A stretch of DNA of 64,000 nucleotides from Kallipyga gabonensis (GTDB taxonomy: Bacteria > Bacillota > Clostridia > Tissierellales > Peptoniphilaceae). Positions 34,112 to 43,180 of this stretch are shown here, piece by piece. A model generated the notes under the pieces. The model made no database searches, was not told where the DNA came from, and saw nothing but the letters and a program-made list of their open reading frames with translations. Every line of letters begins with the position of its first letter. Position 1 is the first letter of the stretch. A program made the position numbers and the translations under genes. The stretch is taken from NCBI RefSeq assembly GCF_001286805.1, contig NZ_CXYV01000002.1:310001-374000 (forward strand). Direction: 5' to 3'.

Positions 34112-34114
34112 GGC

Positions 34115-34963
34115 TCACTCTCCTTCCTTCAAGGGAATGGATGGCCGGGAAAGAAGGTCAGGATAGTTGTCCTGGAGAGCCTTGAGGCAGACTTCGCGGA
34201 CTTTTCTTTGGGCAGCAAAGCGATGATCATAATCGGAGACCAGGCCTATCCGGTAAAGATAGGCAAAGGCATCGACCTGGTCGATCCCCATATAGGTCGG
34301 TTCTTCCAGGAAGAATTCTCCCTGGTCACGGTGGAGGTCCAGGACGGCCGATTGGAGGATGGCCCGGGCATTATCCGGAGAAAGCCCGATAGGAATGGCG
34401 ATGGTGACGTCACAGCGGACCCGGTTCCGGGTTGTTCTGTAGTTGATGACCGTCTTAATTTCGGAATTCGGGACGATGATGAGGACCCCGGTATATTGGA
34501 CGATCTTGGTCCGTCGGAGGCCGATCTCCACCACCTCACCTTCCTTTCCGGCAAATTCCACCCAGTCACCGACATTGAGGTCGCCATCGACCAGGATGAA
34601 AAGGCCGGAAAAGAGGTCAGCGATGATCCGCTGGGCACCGAAGGCTAAGGCGATACCTCCAATTCCGGCTGCAGTCAAGACTGAAGCGGTATTGATGCCG
34701 AAAAGGTCCAGGATGATCATGGCGGTAAAAAAGTAAAGGAGGAAGGTCAGGGCAGACCGTGCAATGGATAGGATGGTCCGATCCCGCTCATTCGTCCCCC
34801 TCCATGTTGATTTCTTGGAAAAAACCTGGGAAAGAAGTCGCCAAAGGATCTCGCGGATCATCCTGGCCAGAAGGATGAGGACTCCGGAGACAAGGAGGGT
34901 GCCCAAAATACGGGGGAGGTGAAGACTTTCCTCCATCCAGAGAATCAGGTTTTCAAGTTTCAT
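34115..34963 (-). CDS. MscS-family mechanosensitive channel
   Basis: A 282-residue channel with three N-terminal helices. The pore helix lies in TAAGIGGIALAFGAQRIIADLFSG (about residues 95-120), followed by the beta domain VGDWVEFAGKEGEVVEIGLRRT. It releases solutes on hypo-osmotic shock. It is co-transcribed with the acidic membrane protein upstream and DUF951 downstream. Confidence 0.95.
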   Translation of the reverse strand: MKLENLILWMEESLHLPRILGTLLVSGVLILLARMIREILWRLLSQVFSKKSTWRGTNERDRTILSIARSALTFLLYFFTAMIILDLFGINTASVLTAAGIGGIALAFGAQRIIADLFSGLFILVDGDLNVGDWVEFAGKEGEVVEIGLRRTKIVQYTGVLIIVPNSEIKTVINYRTTRNRVRCDVTIAIPIGLSPDNARAILQSAVLDLHRDQGEFFLEEPTYMGIDQVDAFAYLYRIGLVSDYDHRFAAQRKVREVCLKALQDNYPDLLSRPSIPLKEGE

Positions 34964-34976
34964 GGGTTCTCCTCTC

Positions 34977-36407
34977 TTACTTCTTCGGCGTCTTTTCTTC
35001 TTGGGTCAAGTCAACCCGGTTCACATGAACCAGGCCTTTATCCGTCACAGCGGCCGGTGATCCGTCCAGGTTTTGAATGATGGGTTGGGAAATTCCCTTT
35101 TTCAAGGCCAACTTGCCTTCACTCAAATCTGTGCCCAGACGAGCTAGCTTTCCTTCTCCAAAAATATAGATTTCTCCTTGGTAACTGGCCAGATGTCGAG
35201 GAATGAAATCAAGGGGGAGGTCTTTAACCTCCCAGGTCTCAAGATCCAGAAGACGAATCTTTGCTCCATCCAGAACAGCCAGTCGGTCGCCCATGGCCCA
35301 GTCACGGACTTGGGTGAAGGGAATGGAGCGGACCATGGCCCCTTCCCGGATGACCAGGAGGCGGTCATCGGAGAGAACCAGCCAGCATCCCTTGGGCCCT
35401 TCTTTGATGTCGAGAAGGGGGCGACGCGAGGGCAAGAGGATGTCGGACCGCCCCTCCTCGTGAATGGCCAGGAAAGACAGACTCCGGTCTTCGGGTGGAT
35501 AGGGAGCAATCCCCACATCCCACTCGACTTGTCCCTGGACAACCAGGTCTTTTTGGATGGGCCCACCATCCAATCGGGCTGTTCCCATGGATGTGTGATA
35601 AAAAGCATAGGGGATGGCCCGGGCCTCCTGGACCTCCCGGACTTCCAGATTCCGGTCAAGAAGGAGGATCCTGTCGGGCAGGGCAAGGGCCAACCCTCCG
35701 TCCATTAGAGGTTGGAGCCAGAGGGCTTTTTCCTCCTCTTTTTCACCAACCAGGTCACCGGAACCCATGTCGAAGACCTTAATCTTTCCATCTGCAAGGG
35801 CATAGATCATGTGGCCATAGTCCAGGTCGGTCACTTTCTTTCCCAGGCCTACCCGGAAACGCTCCCGGCCACCTTCGCGGGCAACCAGGTCCGTCCCGTC
35901 CAGGTAATAAAGGGTTTCCCCTTTCAGCATCTTTCTTTTCCAGGATTCCTCCACATGAATTGGCTGGGTCAATACCTGCCGACTTCGATAGAGAAAGCTA
36001 AGCACAAAGACAAGGAGAAGGAGGGCCATGGCTCCCAAAATCCACTTCCCCTTATCTCGGAAAAATACTTTAATTTGGAAAAAAAGATCCGTCTTCTTCC
36101 CTGCCTCTTCTTCCGGACTTTTTGTTGGCACCTCCATCCGGATCGCCGTGCCTTCGTCTTCGTAGGCCCGCCAGGGGAAGATTTCTTCTTCGACTTCCTC
36201 CCGTGGGGTATCGGCTAAATTGGTTATCTCCTCTTCGTCTGGGGTAATGTCGACCGAACCAGCAGTCTCCTCTTCGTCTGAGGTATTATCAACCGGACCG
36301 GCAATGTCCCGGCTGTCTTCAGCAAGAACCTTCCGGCCCGGATCCTGCTCTTTCTTCTCCGGATCCGGTCCCCGGTCATCCGGGAATGTTTTGTCCAAAG
36401 GGTCCAT
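34977..36407 (-). CDS. Single-pass protein with acidic cytoplasmic tail and beta-propeller-like exterior
   Basis: A 476-residue protein. Residues 1-115 are strongly acidic with repeated short blocks (DNTSDEEET, DITPDEEEI). A membrane helix lies near 145-165, and the outer 310 residues consist of regular beta strands with WLQPL, GRERFRVGLG and IYIFGEGKLARLG units, like a PQQ/WD-type propeller. No known family by eye. The start at 36407 follows GGGAGG; an upstream ATG lacks one. It may organise cell-envelope complexes. A similar plan (acidic tail, one helix, large exterior) is seen in the 46708-48792 protein. Confidence 0.6.
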   Translation of the reverse strand: MDPLDKTFPDDRGPDPEKKEQDPGRKVLAEDSRDIAGPVDNTSDEEETAGSVDITPDEEEITNLADTPREEVEEEIFPWRAYEDEGTAIRMEVPTKSPEEEAGKKTDLFFQIKVFFRDKGKWILGAMALLLLVFVLSFLYRSRQVLTQPIHVEESWKRKMLKGETLYYLDGTDLVAREGGRERFRVGLGKKVTDLDYGHMIYALADGKIKVFDMGSGDLVGEKEEEKALWLQPLMDGGLALALPDRILLLDRNLEVREVQEARAIPYAFYHTSMGTARLDGGPIQKDLVVQGQVEWDVGIAPYPPEDRSLSFLAIHEEGRSDILLPSRRPLLDIKEGPKGCWLVLSDDRLLVIREGAMVRSIPFTQVRDWAMGDRLAVLDGAKIRLLDLETWEVKDLPLDFIPRHLASYQGEIYIFGEGKLARLGTDLSEGKLALKKGISQPIIQNLDGSPAAVTDKGLVHVNRVDLTQEEKTPKK

Positions 36408-36427
36408 GGCCCCTCCCTCTTTCATAG

Positions 36428-36457
36428 AAAAAACCTGCCCCGATCAGGTGGCAGGTC
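36428..36457 (-). terminator. Terminator after the CBS/CorC-type gene
   Basis: On the minus strand ACCTGCC pairs with GGCAGGT and is followed by TTTTTTC. Downstream genes have little room for a new promoter, so it may be leaky. Confidence 0.75.
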
Positions 36458-36463
36458 TTTGGG

Positions 36464-37837
36464 TTAAAAACGCTCCTTCTCTTCCTTCTCCGAATCCTCT
36501 TCCTGCTCTTCGGGGTCATACTCAATCCGGACTCGGGCAAAGCGTTTGTTTTCGATTCGTTCAATCATAAAGTGGATTCCCTGGTAGTAGACATAGGGCT
36601 GCTCTGTATCTTCCGGGATCCGTCCCATGAGGAAGTAGAGGAGTCCACCAAGGGTATCATAGTCCTCATTCGTCTCGTCGACCTGGCTACCCAGGTTGGT
36701 GTTGAGTTCTTTGATGGAGAGCGTCCCTTTGGCATACCAAATATTATCCGAGACCCTCTCAATCTCCGGCTCATCGGCATCGTACTCATCGTCGATGTCG
36801 CCGACAATTTCTTCCAGGAGGTCCTCCATAGTCACGATGCCGGAGAAGCCCCCGTACTCATCAATGAGAACGGCAAAATGGAAGTTGTCCTCCCGCATCT
36901 CACCGAAGAGCTCGTTGATGTTCTTTCGCTCAGGAACAAAGTAGGCCGGACGGATGATGGTCCGGAGGTCAATGCCATCGAAGCCGGACTTGTAGGCGGC
37001 TTGAAGGAAGTCCTTGATGTAAAGGACACCGATGATGTTGTCAATCTCATCGTCATAAACGGGAATCCGGGAATAGCGTACAGAAAGGAGCTCATCCAGA
37101 AACTCGGAGATGGGGTCGTTGATGTCAATGCAGAAGACCTCTGTCCGGGGGGTCATGATCTCTTCCGCCATCTTGTCATCAAAGGTGATGATGGAGTTGA
37201 TCATCTCCTCTTCGATGTGGTTGATAATGCCCTGGGATTGGCCGACATTGATGATGGACTTGATGTCCGACATGGTAACCTGCTCTTCCGAGGCCGAAAT
37301 CTCAATCCCCATGAGGCGAAGAATGCCATTGGTGATATTGGAGAGGAGGGAGACAAAGGGGCGGAGGATTTTTGCAGCCCACCAAAGGATATTGACAGCG
37401 GATAAGGAAAAAGCGTCCGGGCTCTGAAGGGCCAGTCGCTTGGGGATGAGTTCTCCAAAGACAATGGTCAGGAAGGAGAGAAATATGGTCAAAAGGACCG
37501 TCGCTACTTGATAAGGCGAGGGAAGATTTAACCTGGCGAACCAGATTCCCAGATATTGGGCAAGCCCCGTTGCAGCTGCCGCCGAGTTAAAGAAGCCCGC
37601 TAAGGTGATGCAGATTTGGATGGTCGACAGAAAACGGGAGGGATCTTCCATGAGTTTGAGAATCCGCTTGGCTTTCCGGTCTCCATTTTCTGCACGCTCA
37701 CCCATCCGATGGTCATCCACACTGACCAGGGCCATTTCCGACGCCGCGAAAAAGGCATTAATAACGATAAGGATGAGCATGATCACCAATTGACTAATAA
37801 TACTTCGGGCTCCAGGGTCTGTTTGCGCAGGGTCCAT
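36464..37837 (-). CDS. CNNM/CorC-type membrane protein with CBS pair (hemolysin family)
   Basis: A 457-residue protein. It has an N-terminal DUF21/CNNM membrane domain of three or four helices (ASEMALVSVDDHRM near 30-45, VFGELIPKRLAL near 130), a CBS pair (about 205-330, with EIMTPRTEVF and DEYGGFSGIVTMEDLLEEIVG) and a C-terminal CorC/HlyC transporter-associated domain ending in acidic residues. Members are linked to magnesium or cobalt transport. A strong ribosome-binding site (AAGGAG) and a possibly structured leader precede it. Confidence 0.9.
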   Translation of the reverse strand: MDPAQTDPGARSIISQLVIMLILIVINAFFAASEMALVSVDDHRMGERAENGDRKAKRILKLMEDPSRFLSTIQICITLAGFFNSAAAATGLAQYLGIWFARLNLPSPYQVATVLLTIFLSFLTIVFGELIPKRLALQSPDAFSLSAVNILWWAAKILRPFVSLLSNITNGILRLMGIEISASEEQVTMSDIKSIINVGQSQGIINHIEEEMINSIITFDDKMAEEIMTPRTEVFCIDINDPISEFLDELLSVRYSRIPVYDDEIDNIIGVLYIKDFLQAAYKSGFDGIDLRTIIRPAYFVPERKNINELFGEMREDNFHFAVLIDEYGGFSGIVTMEDLLEEIVGDIDDEYDADEPEIERVSDNIWYAKGTLSIKELNTNLGSQVDETNEDYDTLGGLLYFLMGRIPEDTEQPYVYYQGIHFMIERIENKRFARVRIEYDPEEQEEDSEKEEKERF

Positions 37838-37950
37838 ATGTTCTCCTTGAGTTCTTCTGTCTAGGGAGGCTTCAACCGGTTCGAATGCGACCTATCCAGC
37901 TTTTTGGTCGTCGTCCCCGGGCGCACTCGCTAGAGCAGAACAGTTACATT
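37838..37950 (-). promoter_or_regulatory. Possible structured 5' leader of the CorC-type gene
   Basis: On the minus strand a long-range stem TCTAG/CTAGA (37930-37934 with 37860-37864) encloses CGAGTGCG/CGCATTCG (37922-37929 with 37882-37889, one G-U pair) and a GC-rich interior. AACCGGTT follows. TAAAAT-like sequence near 37952-37957 could be the -10. I cannot match it to a known riboswitch class. Confidence 0.35.
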
Positions 37951-38053
37951 CATTTTATCATATTGGACCGGTGAGGAGAAAAATTTCCCTTGGGGGCGAG
38001 CGGTGCTTTAGAGATACAATTAAAGCAATGCTTCTTATACTTAGCTTAAGAAT
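37951..38053. other. Short intergenic region before the AT-rich exporter
   Basis: No gene seen. Base composition changes abruptly to very AT-rich around 38010. Confidence 0.5.
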
Positions 38054-39595
38054 TTACATTTGGATAACTTCATCGAACAGTTTCAAATACTCATTATCCC
38101 TGTTATGAGTTATTAGAATTATTGTTTTTTCACTCTCAATAAGTTTTTTTGTCAATTCTAATTCACTCTTTTCATCTACATTTGCGAAAATTTCATCCAA
38201 TATAAGTATCTCTCTATCAGAATTTAAAGCTCTAGCTAATGTAATTTTAGCCTTTTGTCCATAACTTAAATTACTACCAAAATAATCTATATGTCTATCA
38301 CTAAAATCATCTATTATCTCATTGCAGTCTTTATTGACCACATTTTTCTTGTTAGAAATAGCTATATTATCGAAAACGCTACCTTTAAATACAATTGCAG
38401 AAGATGAATAAAATATTAGATTTCTTATATCCAAATTCAATATATCAACGCCATTAATGAAAACCTCTTGCTCTTTTGGTTTTATTTCCATAGCCATTAA
38501 CTTTGCTAGAGTTGATTTTCCTGATCCATTATCGCCGATGATAGCATATTTGTTTGACTTGTTAAATGTCATATTAATATTTGTCAAGCTAAACTTATCT
38601 TTAGTATAATTCAAATTCTTAATTCTCAATGACTCAAACTGATTTATAAGGTTACGACTATTAACATTGTCATTAAAATAAAATTCAAATTTTTCAATTA
38701 ATTTCCTAGAAGATTTTATAGTTATAACTTGATATATTAAATCTCTTATGGGAATAACTATTAGTTCTATGTATGCTATGATAGCAACAAATGAAGACAT
38801 AGATATATAACCTAGTGAAATAAAAATAATCCCAGATACAAACGTCACTATATTAATAAAGTAAAGCGATAATCCAGACAATATATTTGTATATGATATA
38901 TAGTTGGCCAAGTCCAATTGTACATTCTCAAAATCTTTATTATACTTATCAAATATTTCCAAGAATGTTTTACTTGTTTCATCATTAAATAATTCGCTAG
39001 CTCCTAACAAATCTGAAGCCGATTCAATAAACTCTCCAGTTTTATCACTGAAATTTCTCCTTTTTATAGATATTTTATCACCAGTAATCCTAGGAATAAA
39101 AAATCCAACAAAAGAAGCAAAGATAATAACTCCAGATAAAAATAAATTCATATTTATCATAAATATTAAATAGATAACTGCTGTAACTAAGCTAATTAGT
39201 AATTGAACGCTACATAAAATATAATTTTCATACACAGCATCAATATCTTTTGTTAAACTTGTTATGTAATCCCCCTTTTTTTTCGAATTGATATTACTAT
39301 GATCCATCAAAGTTAAGGATTTAAATATATTATGTTTAACATAAAGACCATATTCTTTTTGAAGTCTATTCATGTTTATTTTCTTTAATAGTTCGAAAAA
39401 TAAATATAAAATAATAGATAACGCATAACCAAGAGAGTATATGATTATCTTATTTTTTGATAATTCATTATAATTATCGATTATCATTTTTGTAAATACT
39501 GGTATTAAGGATATGAAAGATATACTAACAAATGTAAAAAATAAAATTTTTATAATTATTAGTATATTTAGCCTGAAAAATCTCTTAAAAATCAT
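38054..39595 (-). CDS. AT-rich ABC exporter (membrane domain fused to ATPase)
   Basis: A 513-residue half-transporter with an N-terminal membrane domain of about six helices (1-290) and a C-terminal ATPase: Walker A GDNGSGKST (near 355), signature NLSYGQK, Walker B ILILDEIF and the His switch THNRDN. Codon use is extremely AT-rich (Asn, Ile, Lys dominate), unlike all neighbours, so it was probably acquired by transfer. No C39 peptidase domain and no peptide gene nearby. It could export a bacteriocin, lipid or drug, or give immunity. It ends close to a tandem repeat array. Confidence 0.85.
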   Translation of the reverse strand: MIFKRFFRLNILIIIKILFFTFVSISFISLIPVFTKMIIDNYNELSKNKIIIYSLGYALSIILYLFFELLKKINMNRLQKEYGLYVKHNIFKSLTLMDHSNINSKKKGDYITSLTKDIDAVYENYILCSVQLLISLVTAVIYLIFMINMNLFLSGVIIFASFVGFFIPRITGDKISIKRRNFSDKTGEFIESASDLLGASELFNDETSKTFLEIFDKYNKDFENVQLDLANYISYTNILSGLSLYFINIVTFVSGIIFISLGYISMSSFVAIIAYIELIVIPIRDLIYQVITIKSSRKLIEKFEFYFNDNVNSRNLINQFESLRIKNLNYTKDKFSLTNINMTFNKSNKYAIIGDNGSGKSTLAKLMAMEIKPKEQEVFINGVDILNLDIRNLIFYSSSAIVFKGSVFDNIAISNKKNVVNKDCNEIIDDFSDRHIDYFGSNLSYGQKAKITLARALNSDREILILDEIFANVDEKSELELTKKLIESEKTIILITHNRDNEYLKLFDEVIQM

Positions 39596-39687
39596 TTTAT
39601 TTCCCTCTATAATATTTGCATGGGTGATGGCGGAATTCTAAGCATCGCCCCGGGTAGGGACCAGAACTCATGACTTGTATGATTCCT

Positions 39688-39990
39688 AAGGGCTTTTTGA
39701 CCCTGACTTTCTATTGATTTAGCGGATTATCAGGGCTCCAGATCCCTGATATTTTCTGAATCTACAATATTATCAGGGTGTTTTTTTGCCCTGCTATTTT
39801 TAAGATTCTCTAATTTGACAGGGCTTTTACCCCTGATATTCTTGCGACCTGCTCATAAATCAGGGTTTTGTTGACCCTGATATTTTTTAGAATCTACGAA
39901 TTGTCAGGGCTCTGGATCCCTGCCATTCTCCTGATTTTCTGGATTATCAGGGTTTTTGCTCCGGCTAGCTCTCGTTTTTTTATGAGCCGG
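39688..39990. repeat. Tandem array, seven units of 42-45 bp with a small hairpin each
   Basis: CAGGG (AAGGG in the first unit) starts at 39688, 39731, 39774, 39819, 39861, 39904 and 39948. Most units contain CAGGG, a 7-10 base loop and CCCTG, then a GATATTTT-like stretch and GAATCTAC. The whole is about 300 bp between the AT-rich exporter and the uppP terminator. No open frame is conserved. Confidence 0.85.
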
Positions 39991-40022
39991 AGGCAATCAA
40001 CAATTCTCCGGATTTTCCGGTA

Positions 40023-40053
40023 AAAATCCCCCTAGTGCCAAACTGAGGGGATT
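40023..40053 (-). terminator. Terminator of the yycJ-ttcA-uppP operon
   Basis: On the minus strand AATCCCC and GGGGGATT form a stem followed by TTTTTA. It lies 19 bases after the uppP stop. Confidence 0.75.
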
Positions 40054-40071
40054 ACTATAAATGAGCCTGCC

Positions 40072-40971
40072 TTATAAGAGGCTCTTCACCACCATATAGA
40101 CCATCAATAGGGCGGCCAGGCCGATCCGGTAGTAGCCGAAGATGGCGAAATCCTTGCGTTTGATGTAGTCCATAAATTTCTTGATCACAACATAGGCTAC
40201 GACAAAGGAGAGGACCAGGCCCAGGAGGATGAGGATCCACTGGTAAAGGGTGAAGCCGCCCAGGTTTTTGACGACCTTGAGGAAGGTGGCCCCCAGCATG
40301 GTGGGGATGGCCAGGAAGAAGGAAAATTCGGCGGCGGCGACCCGAGATGAGCCCAGGATCATGGCCCCCAGGATGGTGGCGGCGGACCGGGAAGTGCCGG
40401 GGACCATGGCCAGGCATTGGAAGCAGCCGATGAGGAAGGCGGTCCGGAGGGGGAGGTCGCTGACCTCTTCGTAGGCGGAGGGGCCACGGCCGGCGTTCCA
40501 TCTTTCGATGGCCAGGATGAGGACCCCATAGAGGAAGAGGGTGGCGGTCACGACGGGCATGTTCATGAGCTTGGCATCGATCATGTCATCAAAGAGGAAA
40601 CCCAGAACACCGGCAGGAATGCAGGCGACCAGGACCTTGCCCCAAAGGCGGAGGGTCTTGGGGTCGGCGGCTTGAGTCAGCTGGTAGTGGACCTTGGTCT
40701 GGACGTTGAAGTCCTCATAGCGGCGGGGCTTTTGGGGGTGGGGCTTGTTTTTGGACCAGGGGTTGAGACGGTCGAAGTAGAGGACGACCACCGAGAGGAT
40801 GGCCCCCAGCTGGATGATGACGGTGAAGGCATTAGCGAAGGCCTCCGGGGAGAGCTTGACAAAGTCGTTGACGAGGATGAGGTGGCCGGTCGATGAGATG
40901 GGGAGGAATTCCGTGACCCCCTCCACCAGGGACAAGATGGCTACTTTAAGAATGTCTAAAAGGGTTCCCAT
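40072..40971 (-). CDS. uppP: Undecaprenyl-diphosphatase
   Basis: A 299-residue BacA/UppP membrane enzyme that dephosphorylates undecaprenyl pyrophosphate to recycle the cell-wall lipid carrier. It has the two conserved segments, EGVTEFLPISSTGHL (about residues 17-31) and MVPGTSRSAATI (near 189-200), with catalytic Glu, Arg and Ser. Its start overlaps the upstream TtcA-like gene by 16 bases. It may confer some bacitracin tolerance, as is known of the family. Confidence 0.95.
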   Translation of the reverse strand: MGTLLDILKVAILSLVEGVTEFLPISSTGHLILVNDFVKLSPEAFANAFTVIIQLGAILSVVVLYFDRLNPWSKNKPHPQKPRRYEDFNVQTKVHYQLTQAADPKTLRLWGKVLVACIPAGVLGFLFDDMIDAKLMNMPVVTATLFLYGVLILAIERWNAGRGPSAYEEVSDLPLRTAFLIGCFQCLAMVPGTSRSAATILGAMILGSSRVAAAEFSFFLAIPTMLGATFLKVVKNLGGFTLYQWILILLGLVLSFVVAYVVIKKFMDYIKRKDFAIFGYYRIGLAALLMVYMVVKSLL

Positions 40972-41978
40972 GTTTGATCTCCATAATGGTCTAAAAAGCT
41001 GTGGTGGACCCCATGGTTGACATAGCCCAGGATGGCGTCAACCGCCACGTTCTGACCGGAGCGAAAGATGGACTCTTCCACCATGGGGTTCTCCTTCTTG
41101 AGTTCTTGGATCAGGCCCTTGACGAATTTCCGCCGGGAGCCTTCGGATTTCTGGGTTACGGTACAGGCACAGTCCAGGGCCTTGAGTCCCACTGCATCCC
41201 GCCAGCGGATGATGGCCTCCTCTTTGATCAGGGTCATGGGCCGGAGGAGGTCCATGTTCTCGAAGTTCCGGGCAACGATCTTGGGCATCATAACCTTGAA
41301 GTTGCCGGAGAAGAGGACGTTGAGGAGGGTGGTTTCGATGACGTCATTGTAGTGGTGGCCTAGGGCCAGCTTGTTACAGCCCATCTCCTGGGCCTTGGCG
41401 TAAAGGAAGCCCCGCCGCATCCTAGCGCAAAGATAGCAAGGGGCCTTGGGCTCCTCGCTGTCCGTGACGGCGAAGACGTCCGACCGGTAGATGGTAGCCG
41501 GGATCCCCAGCCAGGCCAGGTTGAATTCCAAAAGCTCCCGGTTGATGGGGGCATAGCCCGGGTCCATGGCTAAAAATTCCACTTCAAAGGGAATCCGGGA
41601 ATAGCGGGAGAGGATTTGAAAAAGCTTGGCCAGGAGGAGGGAATCCTTGCCTCCCGAGATGGCCACCCCCACCTTATCCCCCGGCACCAGCATGTCATAT
41701 TCCTTGAGGGCCTTGGTGAACTTGGCCACGGTGTCGATCCGGTAGGTGGTCTGGATCTTGTGTTCGATCTCTTTCATGGGGAGGAGGTCCCGGCCGAAGT
41801 ACTCATAGGCCCGGGGGTAGGCCCGGGCGACGGCTTCCTCATGGCTCTCCCCCTCCCGGACCTGGACCCCAATGGTCTTGGCATCCCCCACAGGGATGGT
41901 GTTGGCTTGGGCCAGGTCCTCCGGTCTGAAATTCCGGCGGAGGATGTCCTGGCCGGTTTCCCTGCGACTCTCTTCCAT
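40956..41978 (-). CDS. ttcA: TtcA-like PP-loop tRNA thiolation protein
   Basis: A 340-residue protein with the PP-loop SGGKDS (108-113) and the CYLCARMRRG segment, followed by LGHHYNDVIET, typical of the TtcA/TilS superfamily. It probably thiolates a tRNA base using ATP and a bound iron-sulfur cluster. The start at 41978 shares one base with the stop of the upstream MBL gene and has AAGGAGGGGG before it; the longer frame upstream is rejected. The length exceeds classic TtcA because of an extra N-terminal 80 residues. Confidence 0.8.
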   Translation of the reverse strand: MEESRRETGQDILRRNFRPEDLAQANTIPVGDAKTIGVQVREGESHEEAVARAYPRAYEYFGRDLLPMKEIEHKIQTTYRIDTVAKFTKALKEYDMLVPGDKVGVAISGGKDSLLLAKLFQILSRYSRIPFEVEFLAMDPGYAPINRELLEFNLAWLGIPATIYRSDVFAVTDSEEPKAPCYLCARMRRGFLYAKAQEMGCNKLALGHHYNDVIETTLLNVLFSGNFKVMMPKIVARNFENMDLLRPMTLIKEEAIIRWRDAVGLKALDCACTVTQKSEGSRRKFVKGLIQELKKENPMVEESIFRSGQNVAVDAILGYVNHGVHHSFLDHYGDQTWEPF

Positions 41979-42841
41979 CACCCCCTCCTTTCTTTCTCTA
42001 CCAATGGACCCGGGCTCATATTGCCGGCATCCGGACAACTTTCTTGATCATAGCGGCAGGTGTAGATCCTCGATGCCGCATGCCGGGGAGCCACCTTGAT
42101 GGTCATCCCCCGGTCGGGGTCGATGCCCTCCTCCATGAGGACAGCCCGGACCGTCGCCAGAGAAATCTCCGGCGTATTATTTTCTTCGGATAAGTGGGCC
42201 AAGAGGACCACCTCATCCTCCCCCCGAAGGAGGCTGGCCAAGGCCTGGCCTGCCTGGCGGTTGGAGAGGTGGCCCCGGTTGGACAGGACCCTTTCCTTCA
42301 GGGGCTCGGGATAGGGGCCATTCAAAAGCATGGCCACATCATGGTTGGCCTCCAGGTAGAAGATATTGGAGTCCGCAATCCGGTCCATGATCCGGTCATC
42401 CAGGAAGCCCGTGTCCGTCAGGATCGTGGCCTTCTCTTCCTGGCTGGTGAAGGTGTAGCCCACCGGGTCCACCGCATCATGGTGGATGGGGATAGCCCGG
42501 ACCTCCAGCCCCTTCCACTCGAAGGCCTGGTCGTTCCTGAAGACGATCCGGTGGTTGGGGGCAATCCGGCCCAGGCGCTTGGCCATGGCCCCCCAGGTAT
42601 TCTCATTGGCAAAGACCGGGATCCGGAAGCGCCGGCTCAAGACCCCCACCCCCTGGATGTGGTCCGCATGCTCATGGGTCACAAAGATCCCATCCAACCG
42701 CCTGGGGTCGATGCCTGCTGCCATGAGGATCTCCTGGATTTGTCGTCCCGACTTCCCCGCATCGACCAAAAAGCAGGCCTGGTCGCTCTCCACATAGACG
42801 CAGTTGCCGGAGGAACCCGATGAAATGGACTGGACTTTCAT
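41978..42841 (-). CDS. Metallo-beta-lactamase fold protein, YycJ/WalJ type
   Basis: A 287-residue protein with the metal-binding THEHADH motif (near 57-63), an IPIHHDA segment and a later LTDTG. The start MKVQSISSGSSGNC is typical of YycJ/WalJ proteins, proposed exonucleases active around DNA repair and cell-wall regulation. The C-terminus is extended by an IYTCRYDQESCPDAG stretch. It is coupled to the TtcA-like gene. The start at 42841 follows AAGGAAG. Confidence 0.85.
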   Translation of the reverse strand: MKVQSISSGSSGNCVYVESDQACFLVDAGKSGRQIQEILMAAGIDPRRLDGIFVTHEHADHIQGVGVLSRRFRIPVFANENTWGAMAKRLGRIAPNHRIVFRNDQAFEWKGLEVRAIPIHHDAVDPVGYTFTSQEEKATILTDTGFLDDRIMDRIADSNIFYLEANHDVAMLLNGPYPEPLKERVLSNRGHLSNRQAGQALASLLRGEDEVVLLAHLSEENNTPEISLATVRAVLMEEGIDPDRGMTIKVAPRHAASRIYTCRYDQESCPDAGNMSPGPLVEKERRG

Positions 42842-43090
42842 AAGCGCTTCCTTTCTATCACAATTAATTAGAATACTAAAGAAAGGGGGAGATGACAAGA
42901 TGAGGGGTGGGGTGGACGTGGAGTGCTGGGGAGCAAGGTGAGCCCCCTTTTTCGCCAAAAGCTGCATTCCGGGGGGCCAAGGCGAGCCCCCTTTCCTCCG
43001 GTCTCGCCAAATGAGGAGGATCCACAAGTGCTGATCCTCTCTATTTGACTAATTTTTCGAGACTAGGGAGAAATACAGCCCCACTTAATA
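42842..43090. repeat. Intergenic region with two repeat units 44 bp apart
   Basis: AGCCCCC occurs at 42941 and 42985, and a CGCCAAATGAGGAGGATCC unit end lies at 43005-43023. These match the array type at 19.3 kb. No gene is seen here. Confidence 0.6.
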
Positions 43091-43119
43091 TTTACAATTT
43101 AGAATTAATAGGATATGAT
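43091..43119 (+). promoter_or_regulatory. Promoter of the lipoprotein gene
   Basis: TTTACA (43091-43096) and TATGAT (43114-43119) are 17 bases apart in AT-rich DNA, 61 bases before the start codon. Confidence 0.6.
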
Positions 43120-43180
43120 CTATTTAGGAAAAGGTTTGTTGCAAGTAATGAAATGTGCGTATTAAGAAAAGGAGTTGATG

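Noticed and set aside
37860-37935. tRNA gene
   Set aside because: GGTTCGAAT on the plus strand resembles a T-arm, but no acceptor stem, D-arm or anticodon stem can be drawn at the right distances.
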